From contig CAWGRF010000030.1 of assembly GCA_963824935.1 (NCBI GenBank), forward strand, positions 62,001-126,000: a stretch of DNA of 64,000 nt, given 5' to 3'. The position numbers and the translations under genes were made by a program. How positions within the stretch are numbered: position 1 is the stretch's first letter; every line of letters begins with the position of its first letter. Source of the stretch: JACCZX01 sp963824935. Lineage in GTDB: Bacteria > Pseudomonadota > Gammaproteobacteria > Burkholderiales > Burkholderiaceae_F. Under the pieces are notes generated by a model. It saw only the letters and a list, made by a program, of their open reading frames with translations, was not told the origin of the DNA and ran no database searches. This document shows, piece after piece, positions 8,568 to 19,120 of this stretch.

Positions 8568-9647
8568 GTGGCCTCGCAGAGAAGGAACTCGCGAGGCATG
8601 ACTCTCGTCGAGGTTCTGATCTCGATGGTGGTCGCCACCGTCGTGGTGCTGGCGGTGTATCAGACCTTCGCTGCCTCCGAAGGCTATCGCCGCGCTGCCA
8701 CCGGTGGTGGCGATGCGACGTTCAGCGGTTCGATCGGCATGTACACGCTGCAGCGCGATCTCCGCATGGCCGGTTTCGGGCTCAACACGACAACGGTGCT
8801 GGGTTGCCGTGTGCTGGCCTACGACGAAGGCGTCAATCCGCCGCGCGACTTTCAGTTCACGCTCGCGCCCGTGGTCATTACGCAAGGTGCGGCAGGCGCA
8901 CCCGACACGATCGAGGTCGCCTACAGCGGCATAGACGGATCGCCGGCGCCGGTCAGGCTGACGCAGACGATGGCGAGTCCAACTGTTACCTATCGCATCA
9001 ACAATGCTTTCGGCATTATTGCCGGGCAGTTGCTGATCGTCGCTGAGCCAGGACGCGATTGCACGCTATCGCAGGCCACCAACACACCGGTACTCGAGCC
9101 CGTAGGCCAGCAGGATCGGTTGAGGCACGAGAACGGCACTTATGTCGGCCCGCTTGGAACACCGGTTGTAGCGCGTTACAACAAGCCCGGCGGCCTAGGG
9201 CCCAATTACACGCTCGCTGGAATCGTTTATTCGATCGGCCAGGCACCCACCGTTAATCGGTATTACGTAGCGAACGAAAATCTCGTTGTCGATGCGGTTG
9301 TGCAAGGCGGCAATGCGCTACCCGTCGCGGCTGGCGTTGTTCAACTACAGGCGCAGTACGGCAAGGACACCGACAACGACGGCATCATCAACGTCTGGGA
9401 CGAGGTCCCTCCTGCGTCAAACGCCGACTGGAGCGGCGTCATTGCCGTCCGTGTCGGGTTGGTCGCACGCAGCGCCGTCGGTGATCGGCCTGATCTCGCG
9501 ACGGGTGTCTGTGCGGCGACCACGGCGCTTCCTACTTGGGCCGGCGGTGCGTTCGATCTGACCGCGCGCGCCGACTGGCGCTGCTTTCGCTACCGCGTCT
9601 TCGAGTCGACGATCAGTCTGCGCAACATGATCTGGAGGCCGGTGTGA
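8568..9647 (+). CDS. pilW: Minor pilin PilW
   Basis: This 359-residue prepilin has a leader ending RNSRG followed by MTLVEVLISMVVATVVVLAVY. The long globular part contains LQRDLRMAGFG, the typical PilW block (about residues 62-72), and a DTDNDGIIN acidic loop (about 266-274) that resembles a calcium-binding site. The GTG start abuts the pilV stop with no gap. The GTGA overlap with pilX indicates translational coupling. PilW belongs to the tip-priming minor pilins. Confidence 0.87.
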   Translation: MASQRRNSRGMTLVEVLISMVVATVVVLAVYQTFAASEGYRRAATGGGDATFSGSIGMYTLQRDLRMAGFGLNTTTVLGCRVLAYDEGVNPPRDFQFTLAPVVITQGAAGAPDTIEVAYSGIDGSPAPVRLTQTMASPTVTYRINNAFGIIAGQLLIVAEPGRDCTLSQATNTPVLEPVGQQDRLRHENGTYVGPLGTPVVARYNKPGGLGPNYTLAGIVYSIGQAPTVNRYYVANENLVVDAVVQGGNALPVAAGVVQLQAQYGKDTDNDGIINVWDEVPPASNADWSGVIAVRVGLVARSAVGDRPDLATGVCAATTALPTWAGGAFDLTARADWRCFRYRVFESTISLRNMIWRPV

Positions 9648-10222
9648 GAGCGCGCTTTCGTGAGCGACAAGCGCAGCGCGGCGCTGTGCTAATGGTCGTT
9701 CTTGTCGCGCTGGTGGCGATGTTGATTTCGGTCATCGCGTTATCGCGCTCGATGGATACGCAGCACCTGCTTGCCGGCAATCTGGCGTTCCGCAATTCCA
9801 CCGTGCACTCGTCTGATGCCGGCGTGCAAGGCGCGGTGACTTGGCTGCAGGCGACCGTCGGCACGCCGACGCTGAACACGACCGCACCAGAGAACGGCTA
9901 TTTCGCAGCGGCGGGTGAACCCGATTGGGACGACGAGGATTTCTGGAACGGCTGCGCCGCATGCACGGTGGGTCCTGGCGATGCAGCAGGCAACCGCGTC
10001 CAGTGGGTGATTCATCGTATGTGCTCGACCGAGGGCAATCCGAATGCCGCGCTCAACTCCTGCTCCCTGTTCGGTCCCGGCCCGGCGGCGGCACAGGGCG
10101 GCAGTTTTGCCTCGGATGCGGTCAACTTCCCCGGCTCAGGACAGAACTACTACCGCGTCACAGTGCGCGTCAGCGGGCCGCGCAACACCAGCACGTTGGT
10201 CCAGGCCTTCCTCACTCTCTAG
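9644..10222 (+). CDS. pilX: Minor pilin assembly protein PilX
   Basis: The start chosen is GTG 9644, overlapping the pilW stop by four bases; the longer upstream frame is only overlap with pilW. The 192-residue protein begins with a basic leader ending QRG, then AVLMVVLVALVAMLISVIAL. PilX/GspK-type proteins often lack the Glu at +5, as here. The conserved AGNLAFRNSTVHSSDAG block (residues about 44-60) matches PilX. Cys residues at CAACTV and CS could form disulfides. It acts with PilV, PilW and PilY1. Confidence 0.87.
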   Translation: MRARFRERQAQRGAVLMVVLVALVAMLISVIALSRSMDTQHLLAGNLAFRNSTVHSSDAGVQGAVTWLQATVGTPTLNTTAPENGYFAAAGEPDWDDEDFWNGCAACTVGPGDAAGNRVQWVIHRMCSTEGNPNAALNSCSLFGPGPAAAQGGSFASDAVNFPGSGQNYYRVTVRVSGPRNTSTLVQAFLTL

Positions 10223-10237
10223 CGAGCCAGTCCGCTT

Positions 10238-13200
10238 ATGCGCGCCATCATCCGTCTATTAGCAATCGTGTCTGTCTGTGCAGCGACGCATGCTCGCGCG
10301 GAATTGACCGATATCACGAGCAGTCCGATAACACAGTCGGTGTCGTCGGCGGTCAAGCCCAACCTGATGTTCATCGTCGACGATTCGGGCAGTATGGCGT
10401 CGCGCCACATGCCGGATCATCTGATCGACCAGCGCATCGACAAGAGCCGCTGCAGCAACAGCAGCTGTTCGTCAACAACGACCGATGGAATCGAAGGCAA
10501 TCCGCCATGGTATTCGGCGCAGATCAACACGATCTATTACAACCCGCAGGTGACGTACCCGCCCGCGATCACGGGCGCCGGAGTTCAAATGACGAGCTAC
10601 GGCGCGCCGTGGACGAACGTAAGAGTTGACCACTTCACGAGTTCAGCGACCATAAACCTCGTCAGCGGATATCCGGAAATCGTTTACTGCAAGAACAGCT
10701 CGGACAATCCGTACGACACGACCCAGTGCCGCCGCAATGGCATCGATACGCCCAGTCCGTTCGCTTACAACAGCACGTCGACCAACGGATTTCCGAATGG
10801 GACCGGCTCCGGCGCGTTTCGCTTTCCGCGCACTCGCGGCGGCAATCCGTTCTACTACAGCCTCCTGCCGAGCGAATACTGTCTCGCGGCCGACTTGAAA
10901 GACTGCACGCTATCGACGACGCCAACAGGCAGCTACGTGCACCCGGCGGTGGTGCGCTTCTGCCAGAACACGACCGATGCGAACAGCAACAGTGCCATAT
11001 CAGGATCGAGCGGTGGGCGTCCGCGCTGCCAGCGCACCTATACGACCAACCATACGCATGCGCGTTACGGCCGCTTCCAGCGGACCGACATCGTGCCGGC
11101 CACGGCCAACTATGGCGGACGCCCGGACCGCACCGAGTGCGCAAACGGTTCCGAATTGCAGCTATGTCGAGGAGATGACCAACTTCGCCAACTGGTACGC
11201 GTACTACAGCTCGCGCATGCAGTTGATGAAAACGGGTGTTGGCTATGCGTTCTGGAACGTTGACAACCGCTACCGGGTGGGGCTGATAACGATCAATCCG
11301 GGAGATCCAGTCAGCAGCAACCGCTACATCCGGATCGATACGTTTGTCGATGCGCATCGGCTTGCCTGGTACAACAAGCTGTACCAGTTGACGCCGAACG
11401 GCTACACCCCATTGCGTGAGGCCCTGTCACGCGTAGGTCGTCACTATGGCGGGAAAACGGATGGAATCAACGACGGAATGGACGACGATCCTGTGCAGTA
11501 CTCGTGCCAGCCGAATGTCGCGCTTCTGAGCACCGACGGTTACTGGAACCGAAACGGCGGGCAGCGTCTGAACGGCTCGGCCATGGGCAATCAGGACAAC
11601 GTCAACAGTGGATTTTCAACTCGGGCTTCAGGCGCCTTCGACGGCGCGCTGAGCGGCGCCAGCGACACGCTGGCAGACGTTGCGATGTACTACTACAAGA
11701 CCGATCTGCGTCCCCCCGGTTCGACCGGCGGCCTGGGCACGGACGTCAGTGAGAACAACGTGCCAAGCTCGCTCGCGGATACCAACCCGGCGCAGCACAT
11801 GATGACTTTCACCATCGGTCTGGGCTTGGGCGGAGTGATGCAGTACTTCCCAGAGTATCAAACAGCGACATTCGGTGACTTCTACAACATCCGGGCCGGA
11901 AGCACCAACTGCAGCTGGCAGACGGCGGGTCAAATCTGCAATTGGCCGGTCCCGCCGATCAACGACAACGACGACCCGAGAAAGCTCGACGATCTGTGGC
12001 ATGCGGCGGTGAATGGACGTGGCCGCTTCGTCAGCGCCAACGATGCGCCTAGCCTGTACAACGGTCTGGTCAGTGCGCTACACGACTTGCGCGTATACGT
12101 GGCGGCCGCCGCGGCGTCGGCCACCAGCAGCCCGAACGTCACAACCACCGATAACGCGATTTTCAGCTCGACGTATCGCACCGGCCGTTGGGACGGCGAG
12201 CTGGTAGCGCAGCGAATCGATCCAGTGAGCGGCGTCGTGTCCAATACGGTCGAGTGGTCGGCACGCACCCAGCTCAATACTAAGGTTGCGGCCGCGAGCG
12301 ACACGCGCACTATCTACATGGCAGCGAGCGGAGTGCTCGCGCCCTTCCAATGGGGCAGCATGGACGCTCCGACACAGAGTTTGTTCAGCGGCAAGTGCGC
12401 TGCGCTAGCGCAATGCCCGACATTGAATGCGGCTGAACGGACGATCGTCGACGACGGCGCCAATATCGTCGGCTTCGTGCGCGGCCATCGCCAGCACGAA
12501 AGCGTGCTTCGTGACCGCGAATATGTCCTGGGCGATTTGGTCGGCTCCAGGCCGGCTTTCGTACGCGATCCGCGCCGTGAGTACGGCGATAGCCCGCCCT
12601 CGTATACCGACTTCAAGAACGTTCACGCCAACCGCCGTGCGGTGGTCTACATCGGTGGTAACGACGGCATGCTGCACGCCCTCGACGGCGCTACCGGCGA
12701 CGAGCTATGGGCTTTCGTTCCGCGTACGGTCATGCCGCGCTTGTACCGGCTCGCTGATCGAAACTATGCAGGAGCGCACGAGTACTTCGTCGACGGCTCA
12801 CCGAGCGTTGCCGACGCGATCATTGGGGGTGTGTGGCGCACCGTTCTGGTGGGCGGGCTGAATGCCGGCGGGCGCGGGTACTACGCACTCGATATCACCG
12901 ACCCGCTCAACCCGAGGCTACTGTGGGAATTCTGCACCAGCTCAAGCCTGTGCACGAGCGCCGATGCTGATCTCGGCTTGTCATTCGGCAACCCTGTCAT
13001 CACCAAGCGGTACGTAGACGGGCGCTGGGTCGTGCTGCTGTCGTCAGGTTACAACGGCGTTAGCTCGGGCAATGGGCGTGGGTACTTGTATGTTCTTGAT
13101 CTAGCCACCGGCAGCATTTTGAACAAGGTCACGACCGACGTTGGCGACTCAACGACTCCGTCCGGGTTTGCGCGCTTCAGCGCGTGGGCACGCGATCCCG

Positions 13201-13973
13201 ATGCCGATAATACGACGCAGTATGTCTACGGCGGAGATCTGCAGGGCAATCTGTGGCGCTTCGACCTGGGCGTATCGTCGCCGGCCGTGCTGCAGATGGC
13301 CACATTGCGTGATTCTGCCGGCAGGCCGCAACCCATAACGACGCGACCCGAGTTAGGCCTGATCGACAATAAACGCGTCGTGTTTGTCGGCACCGGCCGA
13401 TATCTGGGCCTGTCTGACCTGCAGGACCCCGCGACACTGTCGCCGCCAGGCAACTGGTCATACGTGGGCAGCTTCTATGCGCTGAAGGACACCGACGCAG
13501 CGCAAGGAAATCCGCGCGCCAGCAGTGCCTACGTTGCGAAGACGATGGTCGACTTGGACGCAAATCGGCGTGCTGTGACCGGTGGAGCGGTCAACTGGAC
13601 AGTAAAGAATGGCTGGTATCTCGACTTCCCGACAGTTGGCGAGCGGGTCAATCTGGATCCGCAGCTGGTGCTCGGTACGTTGGTCGTGACCGGCAACATC
13701 CCGAACAACAACGCGTGCACGGCAGGTGGTGATAGCTGGATCTATCAGCTCAACTATCGAGACGGTGGTGCCGTCAGCACAGCAACAGGCGGTGAAGTCG
13801 GAGTGTTTCGTCCGGGCACGTTGACAGTGGGCAATGCGATCATCCGCCTGTCGAATCTGTCGCTGAAAATCATCACGACCGGCGCCTCGGGCGTTAAAGA
13901 AACGAAAGGTCTGAATATTGGCAGCGGCGCGATAAGCGCACGTAGAGTTGGTTGGAGGGAGCTGGCAAGGTAG
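10238..13973 (+). CDS. pilY1: PilY1-type pilus tip adhesin/assembly factor (one frameshift)
   Basis: This is a large exported protein of about 1240 residues. A signal peptide (residues 1-21) leads to a von Willebrand A-like domain with the MIDAS motif DDSGSM (about residues 48-53). The C-terminal half is the PilC/PilY1 beta-propeller, containing VVYIGGNDGMLHALDGATG and FVDGSPSVADA. A DPDADNTTQ loop resembles the calcium site that controls PilY1. The frame shifts by +1 near 11150: the first frame reads to about ...RTECAN and the next resumes at VPNCSYVEEMTNFANWY. Removing one G there restores a continuous family-like sequence, so this is probably a sequence error. It is last in the minor-pilin operon. 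Confidence 0.9.
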
Positions 13974-14027
13974 GGCAGTGATCCTGATCGTTATCCATGC
14001 GACGATGGCAGGTGTCGTTGGATATGG

Positions 14028-14678
14028 TTGCCGCAGTTGTCAGCTCGTAAGCATCACTCGAAGCCCGCGTGGATTCGGCGCCACATCACCGATCCGTACG
14101 TCAAGCGATCGGTGGCCGAGGGCTACCGCTCGCGTGCTGCGTACAAGCTGCTCCGAAATCGACGACAAGGATCGATTGCTGCGTCCCGGTATGGTCGTGG
14201 TCGAACTCGGCGCGGCGCCCGGCAGTTGGACACAGGTCGTGCGGCAGCGCCTGACTGGGCGCGATGGACATCTGAGCGGCCGGATCATCGCGCTCGACTT
14301 GCTGCCGATGGATCCATTGCCCGATGTGGAGTTCATCCAGGGCGACTTTCACGACGGAGGCGGTTGAACGCCGGCTGGTCGAGCTTCTGGCAGGCGTCAG
14401 AGTCGACCTCGTGCTGTCCGACATGGCGCCGAACCTATCCGGGATCGCGGCGGCGGACGCAGCGCGCAGCCTGCATCTGGCCGAGATCGCGGCCGACTTT
14501 GCCGGCTAAATATCTGCAACCGAACGGTGCTTTTCTCGTCAAAGCGTTCCAGGGCAGCGGTTACAGTCAGTACGTGGAGCGACTGAAGAGCATCTTTCGG
14601 ACCGTTGCCGTGCGCAAACCGGCCGCTTCACGCGAAGCCTCGGCAGAGGTGTATTTACTAGGGCGTCAATTGCGCTAG
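14028..14678 (+). CDS. rlmE: 23S rRNA 2'-O-methyltransferase RlmE (three frameshifts as given)
   Basis: RlmE (FtsJ/RrmJ) methylates U2552 of 23S rRNA. The pieces are in family order but in three frames: WIRRHITDPYVKRSVAEGYR, then VELGAAPGSWTQVV (SAM motif) and LLPMDPLPDVEFIQGDF, then DLVLSDMAPNLSG, then FLVKAFQGSGY and AEVYLLGRQ. Shifts lie near 14150, 14361 and 14505, each equal to one extra base. The catalytic Lys-Asp-Lys-Glu set is present once the frame is repaired. A TTG start at 14028 fits the start of similarity. It is followed by ftsH as in other betaproteobacteria, so I regard it as real and mis-sequenced rather than a true pseudogene. Confidence 0.85.
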   Translation: MPQLSARKHHSKPAWIRRHITDPYVKRSVAEGYRSRAAYKLLRNRRQGSIAASRYGRGRTRRGARQLDTGRAAAPDWARWTSERPDHRARLAADGSIARCGVHPGRLSRRRRLNAGWSSFWQASESTSCCPTWRRTYPGSRRRTQRAACIWPRSRPTLPAKYLQPNGAFLVKAFQGSGYSQYVERLKSIFRTVAVRKPAASREASAEVYLLGRQLR

Positions 14679-14752
14679 GGGGTTTAGAATTTGCCTGACG
14701 TACCCAACTGCGGTTGGAGTCGCCTGATTCCCGGGCGCAAGAGGAGCACCCC

Positions 14753-16634
14753 TTGAACAACAACATGTTCGCGAAAGCCGCCATCTGGATGGTGATCGCG
14801 CTCGTCCTGTTCACGGTTTTCAAGCAGTTTGAAAGCCGGCAGAAGCCTGCGGAAAACGTCAGTTACACGCAGTTCATGGATCAGGCCAAGGCGGGTCAGA
14901 TCAAGCGGGTCGACGTACAGGGGCGCAACCTGAACGTCACGCCGGTTGAAGGTAACCGCTACACGCTGACATCGCCGGGCGACTTGTGGATGGTCGACGA
15001 TCTGCGCAAGGCCGGCGTTCAGGTGTACGGCAAGCCGGAAGAAGAACAATCGCTGCTGACGCAGATCTTCGTGTCGTGGTTCCCGATGCTGCTGTTAATC
15101 GGCGTGTGGATTTTCTTCATGCGTCAGATGCAGGGCGGCGGACGCGGCGGCGCGTTTTCGTTCGGCAAGTCGCGTGCGCGCATGCTCGATGAAACCAACA
15201 ACGTCATCACGTTTGCGGACGTCGCCGGCTGCGACGAGGCAAAGGAAGAAGTGCAGGAACTGGTCGAGTTTCTGCGCGATCCATCCAAGTTTCAAAAGCT
15301 GGGCGGCAGAATTCCGCGCGGTGTATTGATGGTCGGCTCGCCGGGCACCGGCAAGACATTGCTTGCAAAAGCGATTGCCGGTGAAGCGAAGGTTCCGTTT
15401 TTTTCGATCTCCGGCTCAGACTTTGTCGAGATGTTCGTCGGCGTAGGCGCAGCGCGCGTGCGCGACATGTTCGATCAGGCAAAGAAGCACGCGCCGTGCA
15501 TTATTTTCATTGACGAGATCGATGCGGTCGGCCGCCAGCGCGGAGCTGGCTTGGGCGGCGGCAACGACGAGCGCGAGCAGACGCTGAATCAGATGCTGGT
15601 CGAGATGGATGGGTTTGAAACCGGCATGGGCGTGATCGTGATCGCCGCGACGAACCGGCCCGACGTGCTTGATCCGGCGCTGCTGCGACCAGGGCGTTTT
15701 GATCGTCAGGTGGTTGTGCCGTTGCCCGACATTCGCGGTCGCGAACAGATTCTGAACGTGCACATGCGCAAGGTGCCGATCGGCGCCGACGTGCGCGCCG
15801 ATGTGCTGGCGCGAGGTTCGCCGGGCTTCTCCGGTGCGGATCTCGCCAATCTGGTCAACGAAGCCGCGCTGTTCGCGGCGCGCCGCAGCGCGCGCGTAGT
15901 CGAGATGATCGATTTCGAGAAGGCCAAGGACAAGATCATGATGGGCGCCGAGCGCAAATCGATGGTCATGACCGAAGAAGAGCGCATCAACACCGCTTAC
16001 CACGAGTCGGGTCACACGTTGGTCGCCAAGCTCGTGCCGAAGAGCGACCCGGTGCACAAGGTCACGATCATTCCGCGCGGGCGTGCGCTCGGGGTGACGA
16101 TGCAGTTGCCCGAGCAGGATCGCTATGCGTACGACCGACAGTATCTGCTGAGCCGGATTGCAACGCTGTTCGGCGGCCGCATTGCCGAAGAAGTCTTCAT
16201 GAATCAGATGACGACCGGCGCCAGCAATGACTTCGAACGCGCCACACAAATGGCGCGCGATATGGTCACGCGCTACGGAATGAGCGACTCTGTTGGGCCC
16301 GATGGTGTACGCCGAGAACGAAGGCGAAATCTTCCTCGGACGCTCGATCACAAAAACGACCAATGTGTCGGAAGAAACGATGCGCAAGGTCGACGCCGAA
16401 ATCCGTCGCATCATCGACGAGCAGTACACGCTGGCGCGCAAGCTGATCGAGGACAACCGCGACAAGGTCGAAGCGATGGCCAAGGCGTTGCTCGAATGGG
16501 AAACGATCGACGCCGAACAGATCGACGACATCATCGCCGGCCGCCCGCCGCGCCCGCCGAAATCGAGTGGATCGGTGCCTCCTGCCGGCGGCAAGACCCC
16601 AACCGGAGCAGAAGGCGTGGTGCAGCCTGCCTGA
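14753..16634 (+). CDS. ftsH: ATP-dependent zinc metalloprotease FtsH (one frameshift)
   Basis: FtsH is a membrane-anchored AAA+ protease that degrades misfolded membrane proteins and regulators such as LpxC. The TTG start at 14753 follows an AGGAG site and gives the usual NNNMFAKAA beginning; the frame is open further upstream but without similarity. There are two membrane segments with a periplasmic loop between, Walker A GSPGTGKT, Walker B IIFIDEID, the second region of homology ATNRPDVLDPALLRPGRFDR, and the zinc site HESGH. Near 16300 one extra C (CCC for CC) shifts the frame. The true C-terminus GPMVYAENEGEIFLGRS continues in the next frame to 16634. Confidence 0.95.
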
Positions 16635-16652
16635 GGTAGGCAGCGGAAGACA

Positions 16653-16684
16653 AGGGCCGGGAACTTCCCCGGCCCTTTGTTTTG
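16653..16684 (+). terminator. Rho-independent terminator after ftsH
   Basis: The GGGCCGGG / CCCGGCCC hairpin, with flanking A-T pairs, is followed by TTTGTTTT. It lies about 20 bases after the repaired ftsH stop and ahead of folP. Confidence 0.85.
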
Positions 16685-16772
16685 GCATCTACGCGGCGAG
16701 GAGCTGCAACCGGTGGACTATCGGCTCAGATCAGTGCTGAATATCACGAGTCAGCTCAAGCATGCAAAGACG

Positions 16773-17653
16773 ATGAATGCGCACGATCCCATGACGCCAC
16801 CAGTGACGCTGCCGACGTGGTCGGTGCGCGGACGCGATCTGGTGCTCGACCGCGTACTGCTAATGGGCATCGTCAATGTCACGCCGGATTCGTTTGCCGA
16901 CGGCGGGCGGTATTTCGACCATACGAGTGCGCTGGCGCGCGCGCGGCAGTTGATCGACGAGGGTGCCGATATCCTCGATATCGGAGGCGAGTCGACGCGA
17001 CCTGGAGCGGACGATGTGCCGCCGGATGAAGCAACTTCGGCGCGTCTTGCCCGTGGTGGAAGCACTGGTTGAAACTGGAGTTCCGCTGTCGGTCGACACC
17101 AGCAAGCCGGAGGTCATGCGGGCTGTGCTGGCGGCCGGCGCTTCGATCATCAACGACGCGCGCGCGCTGCAGGAACCCGGAGCCCTGGATGCGGTTGCAG
17201 ATAGCGACTGCGGGCTGGTGTTGATGCATATGCAAGGCACACCACGCACGATGCAACAAGCACCCAGTTATCAAAACGTCACCCAAGAGGTCACTCATTT
17301 TCTCGCTGAAAGAATTGAACGCGCGCGCGACCGAGGCATCAATGTTGCTCGCATCGCCGTTGATCCGGGCTTCGGGTTCGGCAAGAGCATCGAGCATAAT
17401 TTCACTCTGCTGTCCGAACTGTCCATGCTCAAGCGCATGCAACGTCCGCTGATGGTGGGGCTCTCGCGCAAGTCGATGCTGGGCACGGCGACGGGCCGTG
17501 CAGTGGACTGACCGAGTCGTGGCATCGGTGGCCGCGGCGCTACTGGCAGCCGAGCGCGGTGCCGATATCGTGCGTGTGCACGATGTCGCCGCGACGCGCG
17601 ATGCATTGAGTGTGCTAAGGATGGTTCAGCGAAGAGTGACACGAGTGAAATGA
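16773..17653 (+). CDS. folP: Dihydropteroate synthase (two frameshifts)
   Basis: DHPS joins p-aminobenzoate to the pterin pyrophosphate in folate synthesis and is the sulfonamide target. Family motifs appear in order: LLMGIVNVTPDSFADGG, ILDIGGESTRPGA, VPLSVDTSKPEVMR, INDARAL, VLMHMQGTPRTMQ, DPGFGFGKSIEHN and LMVGLSRKSMLG. The frame shifts near 17030 and 17513; at the second site removing one T gives GRAVDDRVVASVAAALLA. Each shift is a single added base. The repaired end overlaps the glmM start (ATGA). The ATG at 16773 is preferred; 16791 is possible. Confidence 0.92.
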
Positions 17654-19005
17654 GCACCAAGCGCAAATACTTCGGCACCGATGGCGTGCGCGGCACTGTC
17701 GGCGAAGCGCCGATCACACCCGAGTTCGTCTTGCGGCTCGGTCAGGCGATGGGCCGCGCACTGATTCACGCCGGCAATGACACCGGCGATAAGCGACCCA
17801 CCGTCTTGATCGGTAAGGACACACGCATTTCGGGTTACATGCTGGAAGCTGCGCTGGAAGCCGGTCTTTCGAGCGCTGGGGTCGACGTTGTCTTGTGTGG
17901 ACCGTTGCCGACACCGGGCGTCGCGTATCTGACGCGTGCGTTGCGCCTCGATGCCGGCATCGTCATCAGCGCCTCGCACAATCCGTATCCGGACAATGGC
18001 ATCAAGTTTTTCTCCGCGCGCGGCACCAAGCTATCGGATGCAGTCGAAGAGCGCATCGAGGCGGAGATCGAGCGACCATGGCAGTGTGTTGATTCGAAGC
18101 TTCTTGGCAAGGCGAGGCGACTCGACGATGCGGCAGGGCGGTACATCGAGTTTTGCAAGCGCACGTTTCCGAACGAGTGCGACCTCAAAGGCCTGAAGAT
18201 CGTCGTCGATAGCGCGCATGGCGCCGCTTATCACATCGCGGCGCCGGTGTTTCACGAACTCGGCGCCGAGGTTGTTTCTCTCGGCGCAGCGCCCGATGGG
18301 CTGAACATTAACGACGGTGTGGGCGCCGTGCACGCGGATCATCTTGCGCAGCAGATGCTTGCCTTACGGGCCGACTACGGAATCGCGCTCGATGGTGACG
18401 CGGATCGCGTCGTTATGGTCGACTCCTCGGGTCGCATCTTTAACGGCGATGAATTGCTGTACATCATCGTGCGCGACCGGATGCGGCGGGAGCGTGTGCA
18501 AGGTGTCGTCGGGACGCTAATGACGAACTACGCGCTGGAACGCAAGCTGCGCGAACTCGATGTGCCGTTTTCACGCGCCAAGGTGGGCGACCGCTACGTG
18601 CTGGAAATGCTTGAAGAAAGAGGGTGGCTCTATGGCGGCGAGGGATCAGGCCATTTGCTGTGTCTCGACTGCCACACCACCGGCGATGGGATCGTCACGG
18701 CTCTGCAGGTGCTCTCAGCGGTGCGGCGTCAGAATCAGTCGCTCGCACAATTGACAGCCGATCTCGTGTTAATGCCGCAGGCGCTTGTAAACGCGTCCGT
18801 TGAACGCGATTTCGAATGGCGTAAACACGCCGCCCTCGTAGCTGCGGTAACTGATGCCGAGCGCGAACTTGACGGCTGCGGTCGCGTCTTGATTCGTCCC
18901 TCCGGAACCGAGCCGGTATTGCGCGTAATGGTCGAGGCTACCGAGGCAAAGACAGCGGAGGCGATGGCGCGTCGACTCGCTGCAGAAATCAGCCACCGCG
19001 CATAG
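17650..19005 (+). CDS. glmM: Phosphoglucosamine mutase
   Basis: GlmM converts glucosamine-6-phosphate to glucosamine-1-phosphate on the way to UDP-GlcNAc, hence peptidoglycan and LPS. The 451 residues match the family. The protein starts TKRKYFGTDGVRG. The active-site phosphoserine loop is VISASHNPYPDNGIKFF (about residues 100-116). The metal-binding loop is DGDADRV and the C-terminal phosphate-binding loop is RPSGTEPVLRVMVE. The frame is intact. It overlaps folP by four bases, the standard folP-glmM pairing. Confidence 0.98.
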   Translation: MSTKRKYFGTDGVRGTVGEAPITPEFVLRLGQAMGRALIHAGNDTGDKRPTVLIGKDTRISGYMLEAALEAGLSSAGVDVVLCGPLPTPGVAYLTRALRLDAGIVISASHNPYPDNGIKFFSARGTKLSDAVEERIEAEIERPWQCVDSKLLGKARRLDDAAGRYIEFCKRTFPNECDLKGLKIVVDSAHGAAYHIAAPVFHELGAEVVSLGAAPDGLNINDGVGAVHADHLAQQMLALRADYGIALDGDADRVVMVDSSGRIFNGDELLYIIVRDRMRRERVQGVVGTLMTNYALERKLRELDVPFSRAKVGDRYVLEMLEERGWLYGGEGSGHLLCLDCHTTGDGIVTALQVLSAVRRQNQSLAQLTADLVLMPQALVNASVERDFEWRKHAALVAAVTDAERELDGCGRVLIRPSGTEPVLRVMVEATEAKTAEAMARRLAAEISHRA

Positions 19006-19046
19006 CGGCGCTGCGGGTCATCACGGCCCCTGTCTGTTTCGTGTTG

Positions 19047-19075
19047 CGGTCACGAAAACTTAACGCTTCGGTCAT
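19047..19075 (+). promoter_or_regulatory. Candidate Pho box upstream of phoX
   Basis: CGGTCAC at 19047 and CGGTCAT at 19069 lie exactly 22 bases apart, with ACTTAAC between them at the 11-base register. This is the PhoB direct-repeat period, with a weak central unit. The phoX ATG is 46 bases downstream. CGGTCAT recurs in the pstS box. Confidence 0.55.
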
Positions 19076-19120
19076 GCGCGCGGCTGAAACTCGTGTCTTC
19101 CTACGCCGCTGGAGACACGC

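Noticed and set aside
11150..11160. Programmed frameshifting in pilY1, rlmE, ftsH and others
   Set aside because: No slippery heptamer with a downstream structure is seen, the sites differ, and all are single-base additions in unrelated genes.
14028..14678. rlmE as a true pseudogene
   Set aside because: All catalytic blocks are intact in order, and the three breaks match the one-base insertions found in essential genes nearby.
15416..16594. Minus-strand open frame of 392 codons opposite ftsH
   Set aside because: GC-rich codon bias gives long antisense frames; no motif and no start site supports it.
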